A DNA stretch of 64,000 nucleotides from Chloroflexota bacterium (GTDB lineage Bacteria; Chloroflexota; Limnocylindria; Limnocylindrales; CSP1-4), in NCBI GenBank assembly GCA_021786265.1, contig JAJYNP010000142.1:104345-168344 (forward strand), written 5' to 3'. The position numbers were made by a program, and so were the translations under genes. Below, in pieces: positions 19,309 through 28,236 of this stretch. Each line of letters begins with the position of its first letter. The stretch's first letter is position 1. The notes beneath the pieces were generated by a model, which was not told where the DNA came from, searched no databases, and was given only the letters and a program-made list of their open reading frames with translations.

Positions 19309-20288
19309 CCGACCCACGGAACGAATTCGAGCTCATCGCCGAGCTGGCGGCGCTCTTCGAGCCACCGGACGACGGCCTCGGGATCGGCGACGACGCGGCG
19401 ACGTGGCCTGCGGCGAGCGGCGCCGTCCAGGTCGGGACCACCGACATGCTCGTCGAGGGCGTCCACTTCCGTCTCGATTGGACGACCCCCGCGGACCTCG
19501 GGTGGAAGGCTCTCGCGGTGAACCTCTCCGACCTCGCGGCGATGGGCGCCGCGCCGCGGCGAGCGCTCGTCTCGGTCGCCGTCGATCCGGCGCGCCGGGG
19601 GCTCATCATCGAGATCTACCGCGGGCTCAAGGACCTGGCGGAGCGGACCGGCACCCTGGTCGTCGGCGGCGACACGGTCCGATCGCCCGGACCGCTCGTC
19701 ATCAACGTTGCGCTCGTCGGAGAGGCCGACCCCGCACGGCTCCTCCGGCGCGATGCGGCTCGCCCGGGCGACCTCGTGGCGGTGACGGGGAGGCTGGGCG
19801 CCTCCGCGGCGGGGCTGGCGCTGCTCTCGGACGGTCGGGACCCGCGCGACCCCGCCGCCGCACCGCTCCTCGTCGCCCATCACCGGCCCTCGCCGCGCCT
19901 CGCCGCCGGGCGCCTGCTCGCAGCGCACGGGGTTCGCTGCACGATCGACATCAGCGACGGGCTCGCGAGCGAGGCGCTCCATCTCGCCCGCGCGAGCGGG
20001 GTCGGCATCGAGATCGACGTCGATCGCGTGCCGCTCGAGCCGGCAGCGGTCCGGCTTCTGGGCGGGCGACGGAGCCGCGAGCTGGCGCTGGCGGGCGGCG
20101 AGGACTACGAGCTCCTGTGCACCGTCGGGCGGCGGCTCGTGGACGACCTTGCCCCGGCTCTCGAGGCCGACGGAGGCCTGACGATTCTCGGCGAGGTCAC
20201 CGATGCAATGGCGGCCGGCACGGTCCGGTTCGTCGACGCCGGCCAGCCGATCGAGCTGGCCGAGAAAGGGTACGAGGCGTTCCGATGA
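19305..20288 (+). CDS. thiL: Thiamine-monophosphate kinase
   Basis: This 327-residue ThiL phosphorylates thiamine phosphate to TPP, the ligand of the upstream riboswitch. It begins with NEFELIAELAALF and GIGDDAATW and continues with TTDMLVEGVHF, LAVNLSDLAAMGA, GGDTVRS and CTIDISDGLASEAL, all typical of the PurM-like ATP-binding fold. The start ATG overlaps thiE (ATGA). The order thiD-thiM-thiE-thiL completes the salvage route to the coenzyme within one operon. Confidence 0.96.
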   Translation: MTDPRNEFELIAELAALFEPPDDGLGIGDDAATWPAASGAVQVGTTDMLVEGVHFRLDWTTPADLGWKALAVNLSDLAAMGAAPRRALVSVAVDPARRGLIIEIYRGLKDLAERTGTLVVGGDTVRSPGPLVINVALVGEADPARLLRRDAARPGDLVAVTGRLGASAAGLALLSDGRDPRDPAAAPLLVAHHRPSPRLAAGRLLAAHGVRCTIDISDGLASEALHLARASGVGIEIDVDRVPLEPAAVRLLGGRRSRELALAGGEDYELLCTVGRRLVDDLAPALEADGGLTILGEVTDAMAAGTVRFVDAGQPIELAEKGYEAFR

Positions 20289-21613
20289 CGACCCAGGTGC
20301 AGGCACTCGGGATCCCGCGCGACGACCTCGCGGCCGCCGGGCTCGGGATCGAGCCGGTCCCCGGTCGCCATCGCGTGCTCGGCTTCCTGGACTACTTCGT
20401 CCTGTGGGCCGATCTTGGCGTGGGTCTCCTCGTCCTGCTCGCCGGGACGCTCCTCGTGCCCGGACTCGGGTTCTGGCCGGCGCTGGCGGCGATCGTCCTC
20501 GGCACGCTGCTGGGGAACCTCCTGCTGGGGCTGGCCGGGGTGATCGGGAGCGACCACGGCGTGCCCTCGATGGTCAGCCTGCGACCCAGCTTCGGTCTGT
20601 TCGGCAGCTACCTGCCCAGCCTGGTCAACGTGGTCCAGCTCATCGGCTGGGGCGCCTTCGAGGTGATCTTCATGTCCCAGGCCTCGGCGCGCCTGGCCAC
20701 CCCGCTCCTGGGCCCCGGGAGCTACCCGGTCTGGGCGATCCTGTGGAGCGCGGCCGTCGTCCTCATGGGCCTGGGCGGTCCGCTCATCGTCGTCCGCCAG
20801 TGGCTCGAGAAGGCCGGGATCTGGATCGTCCTCGCCACCGCCGCCTGGATGGTCGTCTACATCGTCACCCACTTCGACCTCGCCGCGGCGCTCGCCCGGC
20901 CGGGCGACGGGAGCCTGACGTTCGCCCAGGCGATCGATCTGGTCGTCGTCATGCCGGTGAGCTGGCTGCCGCTGGTGGCCGACTACAACCGCTTCGCGCG
21001 CGACACTCGATCGGCGTTCTGGGGCACGGTCATCGGCTACGGTGTGGCGAACATCAGCTTCTACGCGCTCGGCGTCCTGCTCATCCTGGTCCTGCCGGCG
21101 GGCGACCTCATCGGCTCGATCCTGTCGGTCGCCTTCGGCGCGGCGGGCCTCGCGCTCCTCCTGGGCGACGAGACCGACAACGCCTTCGCCGACGTCTACT
21201 CGGCGGCGATCTCGCTGAAGAACGTCCGGCCGGGCCTCTCGACGCGCGGGCTCGTGGTCGGGATCGGCGGGATCGTCCTCGCCATCGCGCTGGCGGTCGA
21301 TCTCGCGCAGTACCAGAACTTCCTCTATCTCGTCGGCTCGCTCTTCACCCCGCTGTTCGGTGTCCTGATCGGAGACTACTTTCTGCTCCGCCGGCGCGCC
21401 TGCGGAACCGACGACTTCTACCCGACGGGCCGCTCCGGGAACGGCGCGAGCGGGGTGAATATCGTGGCGCTCCTCGCCTGGGGGGCCGGGATCGCGAGCT
21501 ACCTGCTCGTCATCGATCTCGTCCCCTGGCTCGGAGGCACACTCCCGTCGCTCGCCGTGAGCCTGGTCGCGTACGTCGGGCTGACGCGGCTCCGGCGCGT
21601 CGCGGTGCGGTGA
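20285..21613 (+). CDS. cytX: NCS1-family permease, CytX-like (putative HMP transporter)
   Basis: This 442-residue integral membrane protein has about 12 hydrophobic helices. The N-terminal LGFLDYFVLWADLGVGLLVL, then GSDHGVPSMVSLRPSFG, QLIGWGAFEVI and PVSWLPLVADYNRFARD are typical of NCS1 nucleobase/cation symporters. In thiamine operons the CytX subgroup is predicted to import hydroxymethylpyrimidine. The start ATG overlaps thiL (ATGA), making it the fifth gene under the TPP riboswitch. The substrate rests on operon context and has not been shown. Confidence 0.85.
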   Translation: MTTQVQALGIPRDDLAAAGLGIEPVPGRHRVLGFLDYFVLWADLGVGLLVLLAGTLLVPGLGFWPALAAIVLGTLLGNLLLGLAGVIGSDHGVPSMVSLRPSFGLFGSYLPSLVNVVQLIGWGAFEVIFMSQASARLATPLLGPGSYPVWAILWSAAVVLMGLGGPLIVVRQWLEKAGIWIVLATAAWMVVYIVTHFDLAAALARPGDGSLTFAQAIDLVVVMPVSWLPLVADYNRFARDTRSAFWGTVIGYGVANISFYALGVLLILVLPAGDLIGSILSVAFGAAGLALLLGDETDNAFADVYSAAISLKNVRPGLSTRGLVVGIGGIVLAIALAVDLAQYQNFLYLVGSLFTPLFGVLIGDYFLLRRRACGTDDFYPTGRSGNGASGVNIVALLAWGAGIASYLLVIDLVPWLGGTLPSLAVSLVAYVGLTRLRRVAVR

Positions 21614-21657
21614 GCGCACGGCGCCCCGGGCATGGACGGGGCCCGGCGCCGGTGGCG

Positions 21658-21666
21658 TGCTAGACT
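21658..21666 (+). promoter_or_regulatory. Extended -10 promoter of the riboflavin operon
   Basis: TGCTAGACT is an extended -10 element just before the FMN riboswitch. The predicted start, near 21673, coincides with the aptamer's 5' edge. Confidence 0.6.
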
Positions 21667-21673
21667 CGGCGCG

Positions 21674-21856
21674 GCCTTCGGGGCAGGGTGCAATCCCCGA
21701 CCGGTGGTGTCCCCCGCGTTCGCGCGGGGAGAGCCCACGAGCGGCCCGGTCAGGCTCGGTCGTCGAGTCCGGACCGGGTGTCAGCAGATCCGACAGGGCG
21801 AGCCCGCGATGGGGCCGCCCGGGCGGAGCCGACGGTGACAGTCCGGATGGAAGAAG
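21674..21856 (+). ncRNA. FMN riboswitch (RFN element)
   Basis: The RFN blocks are clear. CTTCGGGGCAGGGTGCAATC is at 21676-21695, CCCCGACCGGTGGT follows, AGCCCACGAGCGG is at 21732-21744, and GGTCAG follows. CAGATC is at 21784, and the 3' block GCCGACGGTGACAGTCCGGA ends near 21847 with TGGAAGAAG after it. The variable hairpin between blocks is long. It controls ribD-ribE-ribBA-ribH-fbiC in response to FMN. Confidence 0.97.
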
Positions 21857-21950
21857 GCGGCGTCGACGCGCGGCCCGCGACGGGCGCGCGTGCCGGTGCG
21901 TCCGCCGTGCTGTACCCCGGAGCCGAGCGTGGAGGCCCCGAGGCGCACTG

Positions 21951-23081
21951 ATGGACCCGATGGCGCGAGCGTTCGATCTCGCTGCCCGCGCGCTGGGCCG
22001 GACCGCCCCGAATCCGCCGGTCGGTGCCGTCGTCGTCCGGGACGGGGCGATCGTCGGTGAGGGCCATCACCTCGCCGCCGGACAGCCGCACGCCGAGACC
22101 GTCGCGCTCGCGGAGGCCGGCGAGCGCGCCCGAGGCGCGACGCTGTTCGTCAGCCTCGAGCCGTGTGCCCACCAGGGCCGGACGCCGCCATGTGCAGAGG
22201 CGATCATCGCCGCCGGCGTCGCCGAGGTCCGATACGCGGTCGACGACCCCGACCCCCGGGTTTCCGGGCGCGGCCACCGCGCCCTCGAGGCGGCGGGCGT
22301 GCGGGTCGTTGCCGGCGAGCGGCGGACGGATGGGTCCGAGCTCCTCCGCGGCTACCTGACCCGCCAGCGGGCCGGACGTCCGTGGGTGACGGCGAAGTAC
22401 GCCATGAGCCTGGACGGGAAGATCGCGACCCGGACCGGCGACTCCCGCTGGATCAGCGGGGAGGCCTCCCGCCGGTACGCCCACGCGCTTCGCGACCGGG
22501 CCGACGCGGTCGTCGTGGGGATCGGGACGGTCCTCGCCGACGATCCGTCCCTCACCGTCCGCCCGGCGCCGCCCGACGGCCGTCAGCCCCGCCGGGTCGT
22601 CGTCGATTCCCGGCTGCGCCTGCCGCCCGGCGCGGCGCTGGCCGGGCCGCCGCTCGCCCCCGGCGCGACCGTCGCATACGTCGAGCACCAGGATCCCGGA
22701 GATCCGGACCGCGGGCGGAGGGCCGCCCTCCTGCGCGAGCGCGGCCTCGAGCTCCTCCCGCTCCCCGCCGATCCGGCCGGGCGCGTGGACCTCCCGGCGC
22801 TGCTCTCGGAGCTCGGACGTCGCGGGATGAACGAGGTCCTCGTGGAGGGTGGCGGGGAGCTCCTGGCGGGCCTCCTCGAGGCCGGGCTCGTCGACGAGGT
22901 CGAGGCGTGCGTCGCACCCGTCCTCATCGGCGGCGCGGGCGCGCCGACGCCGCTCCGCGGTCGGGGGGCCGGCCGCCTCGTCGACGCCCCTCGCTGGCAT
23001 GTCGTGGACGTCACCCCCCGGGCGCCCGACGTCTGGCTGAGAGTCCGCCCGGATCGGGGGGTGGAGGAGCGCGATGTTTAG
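21951..23081 (+). CDS. ribD: Bifunctional riboflavin deaminase-reductase
   Basis: This 376-residue RibD has an N-terminal deaminase and C-terminal reductase acting in sequence on the GTP-derived pyrimidine. The deaminase zinc site is visible as PHAETVAL and SLEPCAHQGRTPPCAEAI. The reductase starts near residue 145 (KYAMSLDGKIAT, WISGEASR, GIGTVLADDPSLTVR) and ends with VLVEGGGELL. Start ATG 21951 has GAGG 7 bases upstream; ATG 21960 is a possible alternative. It is the first gene after the FMN riboswitch. Confidence 0.97.
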   Translation: MDPMARAFDLAARALGRTAPNPPVGAVVVRDGAIVGEGHHLAAGQPHAETVALAEAGERARGATLFVSLEPCAHQGRTPPCAEAIIAAGVAEVRYAVDDPDPRVSGRGHRALEAAGVRVVAGERRTDGSELLRGYLTRQRAGRPWVTAKYAMSLDGKIATRTGDSRWISGEASRRYAHALRDRADAVVVGIGTVLADDPSLTVRPAPPDGRQPRRVVVDSRLRLPPGAALAGPPLAPGATVAYVEHQDPGDPDRGRRAALLRERGLELLPLPADPAGRVDLPALLSELGRRGMNEVLVEGGGELLAGLLEAGLVDEVEACVAPVLIGGAGAPTPLRGRGAGRLVDAPRWHVVDVTPRAPDVWLRVRPDRGVEERDV

Positions 23082-23733
23082 CGGGATTGTCGAGGCGCTC
23101 GGATCCGTCGTTGCGCTCGAGCGGCGCGGCGAGGGCGCTCGGCTCACCGTCGCCGCCGATCAGCTGTTCGCCGATGCCGTCGACGGCGAGAGCATCGCCG
23201 TCAACGGCGCCTGCCTGACCGTCGCCGAACGCCCGGCCCCCGGCCGGGTGACGTTCGATCTGATGCCCGAGACCGTCCGCCGCTCGAACCTGGGCGGTCT
23301 CGCCCGCGGGTCCGCCGTCAATCTCGAACGCTCGCTCCGGTTCGGGGATCGCGTCGGTGGTCACTTCGTCCAGGGCCATCTCGACGGTGTCGCCGAGGTC
23401 GTCTCCGTGACCCCCGAGGACGAGGCCCGGATCGTCCGCTTCCGGCTCCGCGACCCGAGGCTGGGTCGGTACATCGTCGAGAAGGGCTTCGTGACGGTGG
23501 ACGGGGTCAGCCTGACGGTCGTGGAGCCCGTCGCGGACGGCTTCACGGTCTCGCTCGTCCGGACGACCCTCGAGTGCACGACGCTGGGCCGGGCAGCGCC
23601 CGGCACCCTCGTCAACATCGAAGTCGACCTCTTTGCCCGCTACCTGCTGGATCGCCGCTGGTCCGAGCCTGTCGCCGGCCAGGCCGCTCCCGAGTCTGCC
23701 GTCGACCCGACCGCTCCGGAGGTTGTCCGATGA
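23074..23733 (+). CDS. ribE: Riboflavin synthase, alpha subunit
   Basis: This 219-residue protein dismutates two 6,7-dimethyl-8-ribityllumazine molecules to riboflavin. The two lumazine-binding repeats are evident: MFSGIVEALGSV with SIAVNGACLTV in the first, and GHFVQGHLDGVAEV with VTVDGVSLTV in the second. It begins with the canonical MFSGIVE, overlapping ribD by 8 bases. The last 15 residues are variable. Confidence 0.97.
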   Translation: MFSGIVEALGSVVALERRGEGARLTVAADQLFADAVDGESIAVNGACLTVAERPAPGRVTFDLMPETVRRSNLGGLARGSAVNLERSLRFGDRVGGHFVQGHLDGVAEVVSVTPEDEARIVRFRLRDPRLGRYIVEKGFVTVDGVSLTVVEPVADGFTVSLVRTTLECTTLGRAAPGTLVNIEVDLFARYLLDRRWSEPVAGQAAPESAVDPTAPEVVR

Positions 23734-25037
23734 GGGCGCAGGCGCGAATGACGGCGCAGGCGCGAACCGGACGGACCGCGGTGCGAGGGCTCGCCACGGC
23801 CCGCGTGGACGCGGCCGTCGACGCGCTGCGCGCGGGCCGGCCGGTGGTGGTGCTCGACGAGCCCGACCGCGAGGGCGAGGGCGACCTGGTCATCGCCGCC
23901 GAATGCGCGACGGCCGAGTGGCTCGCGTTCCTCATCCGTGAGGCGCGCGGCCTCGTCTGCGTGGCGATGGAGGGCCGGCGCCTCGACGAGCTCGGGTTGC
24001 CGCCGATGACGGTCGTCAACACCGGCCCGCAGGGGACCGCGTTCGCCGTCAGCGTGGATGCCGCCGCCGTCTCCACGGGGATGTCGGCACTCGACCGGGC
24101 GGCGACCGTCCGGGCGCTCATCGATCCCGCCACCCGACCCTCGGACCTGCTCCGGCCGGGGCACGTCTTCCCGCTCCGGGCAGCCGGCGGGGGGCTCGCC
24201 GAGCGTCGCGGCCACACGGAGGCCGCCGTGGAGCTCTGCCGTCTCGCGGGGCTCACCCCGGCCGCGGTCATCGCCGAGATCGTCAACCCCGACGGCTCGA
24301 TGGCCCGGGCGCGGGACCTCGAGCGCTTTGCAGCGGCCCATCAGCTGGCCTTCGTCACGGTCGCCGAGCTGCTCGAGCGGCTCGACCTTCCCGGTGAGGT
24401 GCCGCCGGCGTCGACGGAGCAGGCGGCCGGCGCCCGCCCCCGCGGCCGGGTCCGGCGCGGCGCCGAGAGCTGGCTCCCGTCCGAGCACGGCCGCTTCCGG
24501 CTCATCGCCTACGACGACGCGGCCGGCCGGCCGGTCGATCTCGCCCTCGTCCTCGGCGACCCGGGCGGAGCGCCACCGCTCGTCCGCCTCCACTCGGAGT
24601 GCCTGACCGGAGACGTCCTCGGATCGCTCCGCTGCGACTGCGGGCCGCAGCTCGACGAGTCGCTCCGCAGGATCGGCGCAGCAGGCCGCGGCATCCTCCT
24701 CTACCTGCGCCAGGAGGGACGGGGGATCGGGCTGCGGGAGAAGATCCGCGCATATGCTCTCCAGGACGCCGGACTCGACACCGTCGACGCCAACCAGGCC
24801 CTCGGCTACCCGGCGGACCTGCGCGAGTACCGCCGCGCCGCGGAGATCCTCCTCGACCTCGGCGTGCGCCGGATCCGTCTCCTGACGAACAACCCGGCCA
24901 AGGTGAGCGGCCTGGACCGTGGCGGGATCGAGGTCGTCGAGCGCGTCCCGCTCGAGATCCCGGCCGTCCCGACGAACGAGGCTTACCTCGCCGCGAAGCG
25001 CGAGCGCCTGGGCCACCTGCTGAGGTCCGTCCGATGA
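23730..25037 (+). CDS. ribBA: Bifunctional DHBP synthase / GTP cyclohydrolase II
   Basis: This 435-residue RibBA supplies both inputs of riboflavin synthesis. The RibB half (about 25-225) has LDEPDREGEGDLVIAAE, a variant of the usual DDxDREnEGD acidic loop, and the conserved RRGHTEAAVELCRLAG. The RibA half (about 240-435) has the zinc-binding HSECLTGDVLGSLRCDCG, YLRQEGRGIGL and LLTNNPAKV. The start ATG overlaps ribE (ATGA). The first acidic residue of the RibB motif is shifted relative to the family consensus, which is worth checking for activity. Confidence 0.96.
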   Translation: MRAQARMTAQARTGRTAVRGLATARVDAAVDALRAGRPVVVLDEPDREGEGDLVIAAECATAEWLAFLIREARGLVCVAMEGRRLDELGLPPMTVVNTGPQGTAFAVSVDAAAVSTGMSALDRAATVRALIDPATRPSDLLRPGHVFPLRAAGGGLAERRGHTEAAVELCRLAGLTPAAVIAEIVNPDGSMARARDLERFAAAHQLAFVTVAELLERLDLPGEVPPASTEQAAGARPRGRVRRGAESWLPSEHGRFRLIAYDDAAGRPVDLALVLGDPGGAPPLVRLHSECLTGDVLGSLRCDCGPQLDESLRRIGAAGRGILLYLRQEGRGIGLREKIRAYALQDAGLDTVDANQALGYPADLREYRRAAEILLDLGVRRIRLLTNNPAKVSGLDRGGIEVVERVPLEIPAVPTNEAYLAAKRERLGHLLRSVR

Positions 25038-25546
25038 CCCACTCCGTGTCGACCCCGGGCGACGGCCTGCGCGTCGCGATCGTGGCCGCCCGGTTCAACG
25101 CCGAGGTCGTGGACCGCCTCCTCGAGACGGCCGCGGCCGAGCTCCATTCGTTCGGCATCCGGCCTGCCGACGTCCCGGTCGTGCGCGTCCCCGGGGCGTT
25201 CGAGCTGCCGATCGCCGCGCAGGCCATCCTTCGGGCCCCCGACCCGCCAGACGCCGTGATCTGCCTCGGCGCGGTCATCCGCGGCGAGACCCCGCACTTC
25301 GACTTCGTCGCGGGAGCGGCAGCCGACGGCATTCTTCGGGTGGGCCTCGAGACGGGCCGCCCGGTCATCTTCGGGGTCCTCACGGTGAACACCCTCGAGC
25401 AGGCCTGGGACCGCGCGGACGGGCGCTACCGGCGCGGCGCCGATGCCGCCCGCGACGCGGTCGAGATGGCCCGCCTGCTCCGCGCGATCTCGAGCGGCTC
25501 CACGAGCGCCGCGAACGAGCCGAGCCAGTCCGCAGTCAAGGAGTGA
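25034..25546 (+). CDS. ribH: 6,7-dimethyl-8-ribityllumazine synthase
   Basis: This 170-residue RibH condenses 5-amino-6-ribitylaminouracil with DHBP. Motifs are VAARFNAEVVDRLL, VPGAFELPIAAQ, CLGAVIRGETPHFDFV with the catalytic histidine, and FGVLTVNTLEQA. The start ATG overlaps ribBA. Only 4 bases separate its stop from fbiC, whose product uses the same ribitylaminouracil, so the two enzymes compete for substrate. Confidence 0.97.
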   Translation: MTHSVSTPGDGLRVAIVAARFNAEVVDRLLETAAAELHSFGIRPADVPVVRVPGAFELPIAAQAILRAPDPPDAVICLGAVIRGETPHFDFVAGAAADGILRVGLETGRPVIFGVLTVNTLEQAWDRADGRYRRGADAARDAVEMARLLRAISSGSTSAANEPSQSAVKE

Positions 25547-25550
25547 ACCG

Positions 25551-28010
25551 ATGACGCTGGTCCCCACGATCGCGGCCGAGCCGGTCCCTTCCGGGATCGG
25601 TCGCGCCGAGGCGGCCGACCTCATCGAGATCGAGTCCGGACCGGCGCTCGAGGCGCTTCTGCGGCGCGCGGCCGACGAGCGAGACGCGAACGGCCGCGCG
25701 CGGATCACCTATTCTCCGAAGGTCTTCATTCCGCTCACGAAGCTCTGCCGGGACGTCTGCGGCTACTGCACCTTCGCCCGGCCGCCGCGGCGCGGCGAGG
25801 CCGCGTATCTCCGGGTGGACGAGGCCGTCGACATCGCCCGGGCCGGCGCGGCCGCCGGCTGCCTCGAGGCGCTGTTCACCCTCGGCGACAGGCCGGAGCT
25901 CCGCTACCGGGTCGCCCGCGACGAGCTCGCCGCGCTTGGCCACGAGACGACGATCGGCTATCTGGCCGAGGTCGCCGCCGCGGTCCTGCGCGAGACGGGT
26001 CTTCTGCCGCACACGAACCCGGGCGTGCTCGCCGGGGGCGAGCTCGCCCGCATGCGGACAGTCGCGCCGTCCCAGGGCCTGATGCTCGAGACGACGGCGG
26101 AGCGGCTGGCCGAGCGCGGCGGGCCCCACTGGGCCTCGCCGGACAAACATCCGGCGCGACGCCTGGCGATGATCGAGGCGGCCGGGCGGCTGGCGATCCC
26201 GTTCACGACCGGGATCCTGATCGGGATCGGCGAGACGCGCGCGGAGCGCCTCGACGCGCTCTTCGCGATCCGTGACCTGCACGCGCGCTACGGCCACATC
26301 CAGGAGGTCATCGTCCAGAACTTCCGGGCGAAGCCCGGGACGCGGATGGCCGGCGCGCCCGAGCCGTCGCTCGAGGACCACCTCTGGACGATCGCGCTCA
26401 CCCGCCTGATCCTGGGCCCGTCGGCCCATGTCCAGGCGCCACCGAACCTCGCGACCGACGCCGGACGCCTGCTCGACGCGGGCATCGACGACTGGGGCGG
26501 CGTCTCGCCGGTCACCGTCGACCACGTCAACCCTGAGGCGCCGTGGCCGACCCTGGCGCAGCTGCGCGAGAGCACCGCCTCGCGCGGCTTCGAGCTCGTG
26601 CCGCGCCTGACCGTGTACCCCGAGTACGTGCAGGATGCGGGGCGCTGGATCGACGAGGCGGTCCGCCCGGCCGTCCTGCGCCACGCCGACGGCGAGGGCC
26701 TCGCCCGCGAGATCGACTGGTTCGCCGGGATCACGCCGGACAGCCCACCGCTCGGGCAGATCACAGGCGACGGCCCGTCGACGCTGCCGCGGACCTCGAC
26801 ACCGCCGCCGGCCGGACGCGCGGCGGGGGCGCTCGCAGCGATCCTCGCCAGGGCTCGATCGGGCGACGAGCTCACGGAGGCCGAGATCGCCCGCCTCTTC
26901 GAGGCCCGGGGCTCCGAGGTCGGGGCGATCGCGGAGGCGGCCGACGAGGTCCGCCGCGAGGTCAACGGCGACACCGTCACCTACGTCGTCAACCGCAACA
27001 TCAACTACACCAACGTCTGCTACTTCAAGTGCGGGTTCTGCGCGTTCAGCAAGGGCAAGCTCGCGGAGAACCTGCGCGGCCGGCCGTACCTGCTGCCGAT
27101 CGAGGAGGTCGTCCGGCGGAGTGTCGAGGCCTGGGAGCGCGGTGCCACCGAGGTCTGCCTCCAGGGCGGCATCCACCCCGACTTCACCGGCCAGTTCTAC
27201 CTCGATGTGTGTGCGGCGATCAAGGCGGCCGTGCCGGAGATGCACGTCCACGCCTTCTCGCCGCTCGAGGTGACCCAGGGCGCGGCGACGCTGGGCGTCA
27301 CGATCCCGGAACTCCTGGGGCGCCTCCGGGCGGCCGGCCTCGGGACGCTGCCCGGCACCGCGGCCGAGATCCTCGACGACGAGGTCCGGGCGATCATCTG
27401 TCCCGACAAGATCGCCACGCGCGAATGGCTCGACGTGATCGCGACCGCCCACCGGACCGGGCTTCGCACGACGAGCACGATCATGTTCGGCCACGCCGAC
27501 ACGTACCGCTCGTGGGCCCGTCACCTGCTCGCCCTCCGCCGGCTCCAGGCGGCGACCGGCGGGATCTCCGAGTTCGTCCCGCTGCCGTTCGTCCACCTCG
27601 AGGCGCCGCTCTACCTGCGGGGACGCACCCGTCGCGGGCCGACGTATCGCGAGGCGATCCTGATGCACGCGGTCGCCCGCCTCGCCCTCCATCCGCTCAT
27701 CCCGAACATCCAGGCATCCTGGGTCAAGCTCGGCCCGACCGGCGCGCGCACGGTCCTCCAGAGCGGGGCGAACGACATGGGCGGGACGCTCATGAACGAG
27801 TCGATCTCCCGGGCGGCCGGCGCCTCGCACGGTGAGGAGTTGCCGCCCGAGGCGATGGAGGCCCTGATCCGATCGATCGGCCGGGCGCCGCGCCAGCGGA
27901 CGACCCTCTACGGAGAACCGCCAGCGGACCAGCGGCGGCGGTCGTTCAGCCCGCCACCGCTCCGCGAGCTCGTCCAGCCGACGGCACGCCGATGGGCACG
28001 CCGACCCTGA
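25551..28010 (+). CDS. fbiC: FO synthase, CofG-CofH fusion
   Basis: This 819-residue dual radical SAM enzyme makes FO, the deazaflavin of coenzyme F420, from 5-amino-6-ribitylaminouracil and tyrosine. The N-terminal half (CofG-like) has CRDVCGYC (Cys66, 70, 73). The C-terminal half (CofH-like) has CYFKCGFC (Cys490, 494, 497). Each is followed by family motifs such as PHTNPGVL and QGGIHPDFTGQFYLD. The fusion is the actinobacterial/Chloroflexota FbiC form. It closes the FMN-riboswitch operon, so FO production should fall when FMN is plentiful. The other F420 genes (cofC/D/E) are not in the window. Confidence 0.96.
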   Translation: MTLVPTIAAEPVPSGIGRAEAADLIEIESGPALEALLRRAADERDANGRARITYSPKVFIPLTKLCRDVCGYCTFARPPRRGEAAYLRVDEAVDIARAGAAAGCLEALFTLGDRPELRYRVARDELAALGHETTIGYLAEVAAAVLRETGLLPHTNPGVLAGGELARMRTVAPSQGLMLETTAERLAERGGPHWASPDKHPARRLAMIEAAGRLAIPFTTGILIGIGETRAERLDALFAIRDLHARYGHIQEVIVQNFRAKPGTRMAGAPEPSLEDHLWTIALTRLILGPSAHVQAPPNLATDAGRLLDAGIDDWGGVSPVTVDHVNPEAPWPTLAQLRESTASRGFELVPRLTVYPEYVQDAGRWIDEAVRPAVLRHADGEGLAREIDWFAGITPDSPPLGQITGDGPSTLPRTSTPPPAGRAAGALAAILARARSGDELTEAEIARLFEARGSEVGAIAEAADEVRREVNGDTVTYVVNRNINYTNVCYFKCGFCAFSKGKLAENLRGRPYLLPIEEVVRRSVEAWERGATEVCLQGGIHPDFTGQFYLDVCAAIKAAVPEMHVHAFSPLEVTQGAATLGVTIPELLGRLRAAGLGTLPGTAAEILDDEVRAIICPDKIATREWLDVIATAHRTGLRTTSTIMFGHADTYRSWARHLLALRRLQAATGGISEFVPLPFVHLEAPLYLRGRTRRGPTYREAILMHAVARLALHPLIPNIQASWVKLGPTGARTVLQSGANDMGGTLMNESISRAAGASHGEELPPEAMEALIRSIGRAPRQRTTLYGEPPADQRRRSFSPPPLRELVQPTARRWARRP

Positions 28011-28126
28011 AGGACCGGGGCTCTCACCCGTCCGCACCGTCCTCGTGAACCACAGCTACCGAGGCCATCGCCAGGCGCGGACATTCCGCTGAGGCGCCCG
28101 AGTGCCACAGGACGCCCGGAGTGCCA

Positions 28127-28156
28127 TTGACACCCTGCAACCCCGCTTGGTACCAT
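28127..28156 (+). promoter_or_regulatory. Sigma-70-type promoter of hrcA-grpE-dnaK
   Basis: A perfect -35 box TTGACA (28127-28132) is followed after 18 bases by an extended -10 TGGTACCAT (28148-28156). The predicted start is at the edge of the CIRCE element. Confidence 0.85.
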
Positions 28157-28163
28157 CCCGCCG

Positions 28164-28190
28164 TTAGCACTCCGGCACTTAGAGTGCTAA
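28164..28190 (+). promoter_or_regulatory. CIRCE operator (HrcA binding site)
   Basis: TTAGCACTC, a 9-base spacer and GAGTGCTAA form a perfect consensus CIRCE inverted repeat. It starts 8 bases after the -10 box, so bound HrcA would block initiation. It precedes hrcA itself, giving classic heat-shock autoregulation. Confidence 0.98.
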
Positions 28191-28236
28191 CACATGCGAG
28201 CCGGGGATGGCCCGGCCGAGTGAAGAGGGACAGCTC

